A stretch of 64,000 nucleotides of DNA from Pseudomonas cremoricolorata DSM 17059 = NBRC 16634. Lineage in GTDB: Bacteria > Pseudomonadota > Gammaproteobacteria > Pseudomonadales > Pseudomonadaceae. Shown here in pieces: positions 34,125-41,544 of this stretch. The notes beneath the pieces are model-generated. The model made no database searches. It was not told where the DNA came from and was given only the letters and a program-made list of their open reading frames with translations. Where the stretch lies: the NCBI RefSeq assembly GCF_000425745.1, contig NZ_AUEA01000015.1, positions 1 through 64,000 on the forward strand, written 5' to 3'. The position numbers and the translations under genes are program-made. Within the stretch, counting starts at the first letter, position 1; each line of letters starts with the position of its first letter.

Positions 34125-35249
34125 TTATTTGCGCGCCTTGAGAATCACGAACTTGGGCGTGGCAGCCACTTGCTCGACGCCCCGGAACAAGCGCGCCAAC
34201 TTGCTGTGATAACCCAGATGACGGTTGCCGACGATGTACAGCGCGCCGCCGACCACCAGCGCCTCGCGGGCCTGCTGGAACATCCGCCAGGCGAGGAAAT
34301 CGCCCACCACTTGCTGTTGGTGGAAGGGCGGGTTGCACAGCACTACATCCAGCGACTGCCTGGGCTGTCCGGCCAGGCCATCGCCGGCACGCACCTCGAC
34401 CTCACGCTCGCCCAGCGCCGCGCGCCAGTTTTCCTCGGCCGACTGCACCGCCATGTACGACTCATCGACCAAAGTGTACTGCGCCTCGGGATTGGCCAGG
34501 GCACTGGCAATCGCCAGCACGCCGTTGCCACAGCCCAGGTCAGCGACCCGGGCGTTGCCGAGGTTGCCGGGCAGGTGCGGCAGGAAGGCGCGGGTGCCGA
34601 TATCCAGGTCTTCGCGGCAGAACACGTTGGCGTGGTTGCGCAGCTCGAGCGCCGGGGTTTGCAGGCGGTAGGTGGTGGGGTAGGGCGACACGAATGGCGG
34701 CCGCTCGGCCAGCGTTGCGCTGAGCAGGCGGGCCTTTTTCTGCGCCAGCGACGCCTGCACCGGGCCTATGTATTTCTCCAGCAAGTCGCCTGCGGCGCGC
34801 GGCAGGTGCTTGAGCATCGCCCCGGCGATCACCTGGGCGCCAGGCGCCAGTTGGCCTTGCAGGCGAATCAGCTGTTCTTCGAGCAGGGCCAGGGTTTTTG
34901 GAACGCGCAGCAGCACGCGGTCGAACCGGCCCTGCCACTGGGCGCTGGCCGGCACGAACGGCACGCTGTCAGGCGCCTTGCCATTGCGTGCGAGGTTTTT
35001 CTGCAGCGCCAGCCAGGCCAGGTGCGAATCACCGCTGCTGAGCACCTGCACATGGCCGGCCAGGCTCACTGCCAGGGCACCGAACGCGTCGTTGAGTACC
35101 AGCACCCGGCAATCGGCGCCCGGAGCCTGGGCAGCCAGGTGCTGCAACAAGTACTCGTCGGCGGCATCGAAGGCTTGCAGTGGGTCGTTGGGTTGCTCGG
35201 GCTGGCGAATCAGGTCGAGGTCGGCGTAGGGGCTGTTCAGCAAAGGCAT
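34125..35249 (-). CDS. rlmG: 23S rRNA (guanine-N2)-methyltransferase RlmG
   Basis: RlmG methylates G1835 of 23S rRNA. The 374-residue product (E. coli about 378) has the two-domain layout of RlmC/RlmG-like enzymes: an N-terminal domain without the SAM motif and a C-terminal class I domain with VADLGCGNGVLAI (about residues 233-245) and the catalytic VLCNPPFHQ (about 303-311), the NPPF motif of base-N2 methylases. The start MPLLNSPYADLDL is family-like; the longer frame adds 15 unrelated residues. No strong Shine-Dalgarno is seen. Confidence 0.9.
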   Translation of the reverse strand: MPLLNSPYADLDLIRQPEQPNDPLQAFDAADEYLLQHLAAQAPGADCRVLVLNDAFGALAVSLAGHVQVLSSGDSHLAWLALQKNLARNGKAPDSVPFVPASAQWQGRFDRVLLRVPKTLALLEEQLIRLQGQLAPGAQVIAGAMLKHLPRAAGDLLEKYIGPVQASLAQKKARLLSATLAERPPFVSPYPTTYRLQTPALELRNHANVFCREDLDIGTRAFLPHLPGNLGNARVADLGCGNGVLAIASALANPEAQYTLVDESYMAVQSAEENWRAALGEREVEVRAGDGLAGQPRQSLDVVLCNPPFHQQQVVGDFLAWRMFQQAREALVVGGALYIVGNRHLGYHSKLARLFRGVEQVAATPKFVILKARK

Positions 35250-35344
35250 TGGGTCGGGCTCTGAGGCGAATCCTGCAACGTTGGCACGCTGCACGTGAGG
35301 CGGAGGATTCTACAGGGCTTTGCGGGCGCGTTGGGCGCAGTGCG

Positions 35345-36058
35345 TCAGAGCATGCCCTGCATGGCGGCGATGGCGATGGCACCGGCCTTGTTCGAGGCGT
35401 TGGTCTTGGTGATGACGCTGCGAATATGAAAGTTCACCGTGCTCTGCGACAGCGACAGAATGCAGGCGATGTCGGCAGCGGTCTTGCCGGCGGCTGACCA
35501 GCGCAGCACTTCCAGTTCGCGATCGCTCAGGTGGGGCGGTGGCGACACGGCGTCCAGGCGATTCTGGTGGTGCTCGCAGAGTACGGCATGCAGGGTATTG
35601 CACAGCCACAGCACCTCCGCGCCCTTTTCATAGAACTCGGCCACGCTGATCTTGCCCGAGGGGCGCGATACGCTCAGGTGGCTCTCGTGACCGCGCAGGC
35701 CGTGTACCGGTTGGGTCCAGCCATGGCGTAGCCCGTGCTTGCAAGCGGCCTTGCGAAAGCGTGGGGTGGTGGTGAAGTGATCTTCGTCCCACAGCACCGG
35801 GAGCGTGGTGTGGTGACACAGCGACTTGATCGGGTCGAGCTGGCAGAAGTTCTCTTGCTCGTATTGCTGGTTCCACTCGGGCGGATAGTTATTGTAAAGA
35901 ACTGTGTCGTTGCCCCTGGCGACGGTGTGGACATGCAAGCGCATTCCCAGATGAGTCATGTCCAGTGCCTGAGCGAGCTCGACCGCTCGATCGAATACGG
36001 CTTCGGGCTCGCGGTTTTCCAGCAGATCCTGAAGCTGGTCAGACGTCCAATGTGGCAT
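35345..36058 (-). CDS. ppoR: LuxR-family solo regulator PpoR
   Basis: A 237-residue quorum-sensing type LuxR protein: an N-terminal acyl-homoserine-lactone binding domain and a C-terminal LuxR helix-turn-helix (LSDRELEVLRWSAAGKTAAD, about residues 176-195, to SQSTVNFHIRSV). All six hallmark ligand-pocket residues are in place: Trp62, Tyr66, Asp75, Pro76, Trp90 and Gly113. No luxI synthase lies in the window, so it is a solo. Position between rlmG and fpr and the sequence type fit PpoR, the conserved solo of P. putida, reported to bind 3-oxo-C6-HSL. Confidence 0.9.
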   Translation of the reverse strand: MPHWTSDQLQDLLENREPEAVFDRAVELAQALDMTHLGMRLHVHTVARGNDTVLYNNYPPEWNQQYEQENFCQLDPIKSLCHHTTLPVLWDEDHFTTTPRFRKAACKHGLRHGWTQPVHGLRGHESHLSVSRPSGKISVAEFYEKGAEVLWLCNTLHAVLCEHHQNRLDAVSPPPHLSDRELEVLRWSAAGKTAADIACILSLSQSTVNFHIRSVITKTNASNKAGAIAIAAMQGML

Positions 36059-36173
36059 CGCGTTTCCCCAGAGTCACTGGTTTGAGTTTGACTACCCGTT
36101 CGCATTGTAGAAAAGCATCGATTTACAAGAGTGTTTTTTTTGCTATAGCGCACTTTAGGTTTAGTCATTTCGA

Positions 36174-36212
36174 CTGCCAGCAAGCGGCTCAGACCCCCGA
36201 AATCTCTGGCAG
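36174..36212. promoter_or_regulatory. Inverted repeat in the ppoR-fpr intergenic region
   Basis: CTGCCAG (36174-36180) and CTGGCAG (36206-36212) form a dyad with a 25-base spacer in the 338-base gap between divergent ppoR and fpr. The half-sites resemble those of lux boxes (CTGCCAG...CTGGCAG), but true lux boxes have a far shorter spacer. I see no other recognisable element in the gap apart from the Shine-Dalgarno of fpr. Confidence 0.3.
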
Positions 36213-36396
36213 ATGCCGCCCGTCGGGTGCCTGCCAACGCTCCGTATGCAACGCTACAGCCCTAGTGAGACGGGGGCTGTGGGCGGACGCTGTTCAGACG
36301 ATCGTGCCAGAAACAGCCGCTTCACCCTGCTGACAAGGTGGTTTTTATCCACCCCGCTTTGCGCCACACTTGCGCACCGCTTTACTGGAGCCCGCC

Positions 36397-37173
36397 ATGA
36401 CCGCCGATACCGACAAGTACACCTGTCAGACCCTGCTGGACGTACAGCCGCTGACGCCGAACCTGTTCACCTTGCGGGTGACCCGTGACGCCGGCTTTCG
36501 CTTTCGTTCCGGCCAGTTCGCCCGGCTCGGCGTGAGCAAGGCCGACGGCAGTGTGGCGTGGCGGGCCTACTCGATGGTCAGCGCGCCCCATGACGAGTTT
36601 CTCGACTTCTTCTCCATCGTCGTGCCGGGCGGCGAATTCACCAGCGAGCTGAGCCGTCTGGGCAAAGGCGACACGCTGCTCATCGACCGCCAGGCCTTTG
36701 GTTTTCTCACCCTTGATCGTTTCGTCGGCGGACGTGATCTGTGGCTGCTGGCGACCGGCACTGGCATCGCGCCTTTCATGTCGATCCTGCAGGACTTCGA
36801 AGCCTGGGAGCGCTTCGAATCGATCAAGCTGGTGTACTCGGTGCGTGAGGCCAAGGAGCTGGCCTACCTCGATGACATCGCCGCGCTGGAACAGCGCGAA
36901 TACCTGCAAGAGTTTGCCGGCAAGTTGCAGTTCATTCCGGTGGTCACCCGCCAAGCCCACCCGGGGGCCTTGGGCGAGCGCATCACCACGCTGATCGAAA
37001 ATGGCGAGTTGGAGCGCGCAGCCGGGCTCGAGCTGTCACCTGAGCATTCGCGCATCATGCTCTGCGGCAACCCGCAGATGATCGACGATACCCGCCAGGT
37101 GCTCAAAGCCCGCGACCTGCAACTGAGCCTTAGCCGCAGGCCCGGGCAGGTGGCGGTGGAAACCTACTGGTGA
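36397..37173 (+). CDS. fpr: Ferredoxin/flavodoxin-NADP+ reductase
   Basis: Fpr transfers electrons between NADPH and ferredoxin or flavodoxin through FAD. The 258-residue protein has the FAD motif RAYSMVSAP (about residues 52-60), the NADP motif LLATGTGIAPFMSIL (about 118-132), the CGNPQMIDD segment and a C-terminal ETYW. The terminal Trp stacking region is like E. coli Fpr. Pseudomonads usually have a second, different Fpr. CTGGAG lies about seven bases before the chosen ATG. It is transcribed away from ppoR and ends in a shared hairpin with mscL. Confidence 0.93.
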   Translation: MTADTDKYTCQTLLDVQPLTPNLFTLRVTRDAGFRFRSGQFARLGVSKADGSVAWRAYSMVSAPHDEFLDFFSIVVPGGEFTSELSRLGKGDTLLIDRQAFGFLTLDRFVGGRDLWLLATGTGIAPFMSILQDFEAWERFESIKLVYSVREAKELAYLDDIAALEQREYLQEFAGKLQFIPVVTRQAHPGALGERITTLIENGELERAAGLELSPEHSRIMLCGNPQMIDDTRQVLKARDLQLSLSRRPGQVAVETYW

Positions 37174-37192
37174 GGGCTGCCAGGGTATGAAA

Positions 37193-37217
37193 GAAGGGCC
37201 GCTGAATGCGGCCCTTC
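37193..37217. terminator. Bidirectional hairpin between fpr and mscL
   Basis: GAAGGGCCGC and GCGGCCCTTC form a perfect 10-bp stem with loop TGAAT. It lies 20 bases after the fpr stop and five bases beyond the mscL stop, so it can serve both convergent genes. On the minus strand it is followed by a short T-rich stretch. Confidence 0.8.
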
Positions 37218-37221
37218 GTCG

Positions 37222-37641
37222 TTACGGCAAGCGATTCTGATTCTGCGTCTTGAGCAGGTCGCGGATTTCCGTGAGCAGGGTTTCCTGCGGAGTCGGCGTT
37301 GGCGGAGCGCTCGGGGCCACGGCTTCTTCGCGCTTGAGGCGGTTGATCGCCTTGACGCCCATGAAGATGGCGAATGCCACGATGATGAAATCGATCACTG
37401 TCTGGATGAACTTGCCGTAGGCCAGAACCACGGCCGGTACGTCACCCTGGGCGGCCTTGAGGGTGATGGCCAGGTCGCTGAAATCGACACCGCCGATCAA
37501 CAGACCCAGCGGCGGCATGATCACATCACCAACGAAAGACGAGACGATCTTGCCGAACGCCGCGCCGATGATGATACCGACCGCCATGTCGACGACATTG
37601 CCCTTGACCGCGAAGGCCTTGAATTCCTTGATCACGCTCAT
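37222..37641 (-). CDS. mscL: Large-conductance mechanosensitive channel MscL
   Basis: MscL opens under high membrane tension to release solutes on hypo-osmotic shock. The 139-residue protein (E. coli 136) shows the N-terminal amphipathic segment SVIKEFKAFAVKGNVVDMAVG, the pore helix with IIIGAAFGKIV, the periplasmic loop, the second helix YGKFIQTVIDFIIVAFAIF and a C-terminal bundle helix (ETLLTEIRDLLKTQ). It is a single gene between fpr and radA. Confidence 0.96.
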   Translation of the reverse strand: MSVIKEFKAFAVKGNVVDMAVGIIIGAAFGKIVSSFVGDVIMPPLGLLIGGVDFSDLAITLKAAQGDVPAVVLAYGKFIQTVIDFIIVAFAIFMGVKAINRLKREEAVAPSAPPTPTPQETLLTEIRDLLKTQNQNRLP

Positions 37642-37818
37642 GCTGTAGTTCCTTGTAACAAATGAAGAATGTGCTCGCAGTGTAAGCCAGCGATGGATTT
37701 CATGCCTTGCGCATGCTGCAAGTGACTGTATTGCCAGCCAATAGTTTTAGCCGATTGCGGTATGCGGCAGGTGATGGCCCCTGGGGGTATCATGGCCGTT
37801 TTTCCAGGAGACCGACCC

Positions 37819-39189
37819 ATGGCCAAGGCCAAGCGCTTGTATGGTTGCACCGAATGCGGCGCGACCTTTCCCAAATGGGCGGGCCAGTGCGGCGAATGCG
37901 GCGCCTGGAACACCCTGGTGGAAACCATGATCGAAAGCGCTGGCGCCGCAGCGCCCAGCGGCCGCGCCGGCTGGACCGGGCAGCAGGCGCAGATCAAGAC
38001 CTTGGCCGAAGTCAGCGTCGAAGAGATTCCGCGCTTCACCACCAGCAGCGCCGAGCTCGACCGGGTACTGGGTGGCGGCCTGGTGGATGGCTCGGTGGTG
38101 CTGATCGGCGGTGACCCGGGTATCGGCAAGTCGACCATTCTCTTGCAAACCCTGTGCAACATCGCCACGCACATGCCGGCGCTGTACGTCACCGGCGAAG
38201 AATCCCAGCAGCAGGTGGCGATGCGCTCGCGCCGGCTCGGTCTGCCCCAAGACCAGCTCAAGGTGATGACCGAAACCTGCATCGAAACCATCATCGCCAC
38301 CGCGCGCATGGAAAAGCCGCGGGTGATGGTCATCGACTCGATCCAGACCATCTTCACCGAACAGTTGCAGTCAGCCCCGGGTGGTGTGGCCCAGGTACGC
38401 GAAAGCGCGGCGCTGCTGGTGCGCTATGCCAAGCAGAGCGGCACGGCGATTTTCCTGGTCGGCCACGTCACCAAGGAAGGCTCGCTGGCCGGTCCGCGGG
38501 TGCTCGAGCACATGGTCGACACCGTGCTGTATTTCGAGGGCGAATCCGATGGTCGCCTGCGCCTGTTGCGGGCGGTGAAGAACCGTTTTGGTGCAATCAA
38601 CGAGCTGGGCGTGTTCGGCATGACCGATCGCGGGCTCAAGGAAGTCTCCAACCCGTCGGCGATCTTCTTGAACCGTGCCCAGGAGGAAGTGCCTGGCAGC
38701 GTGGTCATGGCCACCTGGGAAGGCACGCGGCCGATGCTGGTGGAAGTGCAGGCGCTGGTCGATGACAGCCACCTGGCCAACCCGCGCCGGGTCACCCTGG
38801 GGTTGGACCAGAACCGTCTGGCGATGCTGCTGGCGGTGCTGCACCGGCATGGCGGTATTCCGACCCACGATCAGGACGTGTTCCTCAACGTGGTGGGCGG
38901 TGTGAAGGTGCTGGAAACCGCCTCCGACCTGGCCTTGCTGGCTGCGGTAATGTCCAGCCTGCGCAACCGGCCGTTGCCCCATGGCTTGCTGGTGTTCGGT
39001 GAAATTGGCTTGTCTGGTGAGGTGCGTCCGGTGCCCAGTGGTCAGGAACGTCTCAAGGAGGCGGCCAAGCATGGCTTCAAGCGCGCCATCGTGCCCAAGG
39101 GCAACGCGCCCAAAGAGTCTCCGGCCGGTTTGCAGGTGATTGCCGTGACGCGCCTGGAGCAGGCGCTGGATGCGTTGTTCGACGATTGA
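37819..39189 (+). CDS. radA: DNA repair protein RadA
   Basis: RadA (Sms) is a RecA-like branch-migration helicase used in recombination intermediates. The 456-residue protein has the N-terminal zinc finger (Cys10, 13, 24, 27), Walker A GGDPGIGKST (about 97-106), the RadA-specific KNRFG motif (about 254-258) and a C-terminal Lon-like P domain. CAGGAG lies eight bases before the ATG; an earlier in-frame start is not family-like. It shares a convergent terminator with the downstream permease gene. Confidence 0.96.
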   Translation: MAKAKRLYGCTECGATFPKWAGQCGECGAWNTLVETMIESAGAAAPSGRAGWTGQQAQIKTLAEVSVEEIPRFTTSSAELDRVLGGGLVDGSVVLIGGDPGIGKSTILLQTLCNIATHMPALYVTGEESQQQVAMRSRRLGLPQDQLKVMTETCIETIIATARMEKPRVMVIDSIQTIFTEQLQSAPGGVAQVRESAALLVRYAKQSGTAIFLVGHVTKEGSLAGPRVLEHMVDTVLYFEGESDGRLRLLRAVKNRFGAINELGVFGMTDRGLKEVSNPSAIFLNRAQEEVPGSVVMATWEGTRPMLVEVQALVDDSHLANPRRVTLGLDQNRLAMLLAVLHRHGGIPTHDQDVFLNVVGGVKVLETASDLALLAAVMSSLRNRPLPHGLLVFGEIGLSGEVRPVPSGQERLKEAAKHGFKRAIVPKGNAPKESPAGLQVIAVTRLEQALDALFDD

Positions 39190-39192
39190 GCG

Positions 39193-39224
39193 AAAAAAGG
39201 GGCCGACGATGCGCATCGGCCCCT
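39193..39224 (-). terminator. Intrinsic terminator of the xanthine-type permease gene
   Basis: AGGGGCCGA and TCGGCCCCT form a 9-bp stem (39198-39206 with 39216-39224). Read on the minus strand it ends in six T residues (complement of 39193-39198), so it is a canonical terminator for the permease gene and may also stop radA transcripts. Confidence 0.85.
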
Positions 39225-39238
39225 GCACCGTCAATCGA

Positions 39239-40756
39239 TCAGTGCTCGACCACCGGCTTGCGCCGTGAAGCGGGTTTGCCCTGATCGTGGGCCTCCAGCA
39301 CCGGCACTTCATGGCCCTCGGCATCGAACAGCTTGCCGTCCTTGAAGTAGTCACCGTCGCGCAGGGCGGAAATATCCGAATAGTGAATGGTGCGCTCGTA
39401 GCCGGCGGCGAACACCGAGGCATTGTGCGGGTTGCCGGTGGTGAAGTGGTTGAACAGCAGGTTGAGGACGATGGCCATGATCGCCGCCGAGCTGATGCCG
39501 GAATGGAAGATGGTCTCGAACCAGCCGGGAAAGTGCTGGTAGAAGTTCGGCGCGGCGATGGGGATCATGCCAAAGCCCAGCGAGGCGGCGACGATGATCA
39601 GGTTGACGTTGTTCTGGTAGCTGACCTTCGACAACGTGCGAATGCCGCTGGCCGCGACCGTGCCGAACAGCACCAGGCCAGCGCCGCCGAGCACCGGGGC
39701 CGGCACTGCAGCGATCACCCGTCCCATCACCGGCAGCAGGCCTAGCACCACCAGAATCAGGCCACCGGTGGCCACCACGTAACGGCTCTTCACTCCGGTC
39801 ACGGCCACCAGGCCTACGTTCTGCGCAAAAGCGCTCTGGGTGAACGAGCCGAAGATCGGCGCCAGGATGCTCGACACCATGTCGGCACGTAGGCCGTTGC
39901 CCAGCCGTTTCGAGTCGACCTTGGTGTCGATGATTTCGCCCACCGCAAGAATATCGGCCGAGGTTTCCACCAGCGTCACCATGATCACGATGCACATCGA
40001 CAGGATCGCGGCGATGTGGAAGGTCGGCAGGCCGAAGTGGAAGGGTGTTGGCAGGGCGAATGACGGACCCTGGCCGACCTGGCTGAAATCAGCCATGCCC
40101 AGCGCCCAGGCGATCAGCGTGCCGGCGACCATCGCCAGCAGAATCGACAGCCGCGACAGGCTGGCGCTACCGAGCTTGCTCAGCAGCAGGACGATGGCGA
40201 AGGTCAGCGCCGCCAGACCGATGTTGGCCACGCTGCCGAAATCCGCCGACGCGCTGTTGCCGCCCATGACCCAGCGCGCGGCCACCGGCATCAGGGTCAG
40301 GCCGATGGTGGTGATGACGATGCCGGTCACCAGCGGCGGAAAGAAGCGGGTGATGCGCGAAAACACCGGGGTGATCAGCAACCCGATCAGCGCCGCCGCC
40401 ATCACCGCACCGAGCACCGCCGGCAGGCCACCGCCATCCTGGCTGGCCAGAATCGCACCCATGGTCGCCACGCCGGCGAACGACACCCCTTGCACCAGCG
40501 GCAGCTGGCAGCCAAAGAACGGCAGGCCGAGGGTTTGCAGCAGGGTCGCCAGGCCGCCGGCGAACAGTGACGCGGCGATCAGCAGGCCGATATCTGCCGA
40601 GCCAAGCCCCGCTGCCTGACCGAGAATCAACGGCACCGCGACGATGCCGCCGTACATGGTCAGCACATGCTGCAGGCCATAGGCGAGGTTGGCACCGACG
40701 CCGAGGTTTTCATCCTCGGAACGTGGAGCGGGGGTCGAAGCGGGTGACGTGGTCAT
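39239..40756 (-). CDS. NCS2 xanthine/uric acid-type permease
   Basis: A 505-residue nucleobase:cation symporter of the NAT/NCS2 family with about 14 membrane segments. Diagnostic pieces include YGLQHVLTMYGGIVAVPLI at the start, the helix 8 motif ETSADILAVGEI (about residues 265-276), and the NAT signature QNVGLVAVTGVKSR (about 313-326), where Q-N-x-G and Thr-Gly fit xanthine/urate carriers such as XanQ and UacT rather than uracil carriers. Substrate is therefore likely xanthine or urate. Three TTGTATACAA-like sites lie upstream. It is a single gene. Confidence 0.88.
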   Translation of the reverse strand: MTTSPASTPAPRSEDENLGVGANLAYGLQHVLTMYGGIVAVPLILGQAAGLGSADIGLLIAASLFAGGLATLLQTLGLPFFGCQLPLVQGVSFAGVATMGAILASQDGGGLPAVLGAVMAAALIGLLITPVFSRITRFFPPLVTGIVITTIGLTLMPVAARWVMGGNSASADFGSVANIGLAALTFAIVLLLSKLGSASLSRLSILLAMVAGTLIAWALGMADFSQVGQGPSFALPTPFHFGLPTFHIAAILSMCIVIMVTLVETSADILAVGEIIDTKVDSKRLGNGLRADMVSSILAPIFGSFTQSAFAQNVGLVAVTGVKSRYVVATGGLILVVLGLLPVMGRVIAAVPAPVLGGAGLVLFGTVAASGIRTLSKVSYQNNVNLIIVAASLGFGMIPIAAPNFYQHFPGWFETIFHSGISSAAIMAIVLNLLFNHFTTGNPHNASVFAAGYERTIHYSDISALRDGDYFKDGKLFDAEGHEVPVLEAHDQGKPASRRKPVVEH

Positions 40757-40826
40757 GGCGCAGGCTCTCTCGAATTATTGTTCTGGGGCGCTAGCGCTAT
40801 GAATCGTACCTAACCGAACGGTCAGG

Positions 40827-40938
40827 TTGTATACAATAATTTGAATGTGAAGCTGCACGCGCGCCACCGCTCACTGATTCGGTTGTATGCAGATTGCGTT
40901 CCAGGAAAGGAAGGGCGGTACTAGAGGGGTGTATACAA
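40827..40938. promoter_or_regulatory. Three TTGTATACAA-like sites upstream of the permease gene
   Basis: A perfect palindrome TTGTATACAA (40827-40836) lies 71 bases before the permease start. A degenerate copy TTGTATGCAG (40883-40892) and a near-perfect copy GTGTATACAA (40929-40938) lie further upstream. Such motifs are typical operators of FCD-type GntR repressors. No GntR gene is in the window, so the regulator would act in trans. The rest of the 261-base gap shows nothing else clear, save a GCGCTAGCGC palindrome (40788-40797). Confidence 0.55.
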
Positions 40939-41017
40939 GTTTCCGGACGCTGCGTCTGAAGCTGACTGGTTGGACAGAAATTTGCCAGCGCCCGAATAGA
41001 TAGCTTGCTAATAGATT

Positions 41018-41383
41018 CTAATCTTCGATGAGTTCGCTCAGTTCGCGCTGCATCGCCACGCCATCGGCCAGATTCAGCTCGACCAGGCGGTGCAGATGGC
41101 TGATCGAGTCGATGTCCATCATCAAACAATGAAAGCCCAGGCGTTTGCCCTCGTGATGGCGCAACTCCACCTGCATGCGCACCACGGCATCGGCGGCCAG
41201 GTGCACGGTGGCCTGGAAAGGCCGTTCGCGGTCTGCGTCCCAGTCATCCGGCGCCGCGATCAACAAGCCCTTCAAGGAAAGATCGAGCAAGCTCACCGGC
41301 CAGCAGCGATCGTCCTGGCACAGCTCGGTGGTGGCGTCGAAAGGGATGCGTTGGAAGCGTCGACGTTGCTGATGACCGCTCAT
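41018..41383 (-). CDS. PilZ-domain protein (putative c-di-GMP receptor)
   Basis: The 121-residue protein is one PilZ domain. It keeps both c-di-GMP binding signatures: the Arg-rich RRRFQRIPF (residues 7-15, RxxxR) and DLSLKGLLI (about 34-42, DxSxxG). It could bind c-di-GMP directly and act as an effector or adaptor, possibly for motility or exopolysaccharide; MorA, a c-di-GMP enzyme, is encoded about 10 kb away but this need not be a functional link. It is divergent from cstA. Confidence 0.88.
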   Translation of the reverse strand: MSGHQQRRRFQRIPFDATTELCQDDRCWPVSLLDLSLKGLLIAAPDDWDADRERPFQATVHLAADAVVRMQVELRHHEGKRLGFHCLMMDIDSISHLHRLVELNLADGVAMQRELSELIED

Positions 41384-41544
41384 GCTGAAAACCCTCGAAT
41401 GACGGTGGGCACCCGGCAGGGTGCAACGGATGCTGCGAATCGGCCGCCAGAGGCTCTAGACCAAAGCAAGTGTGGCAATGCTCAAGGACTGGCCCTAGAC
41501 TCGGTGAGCGGTCTTATTCCAAACCTCAAGCTGGAAGCAAAACC

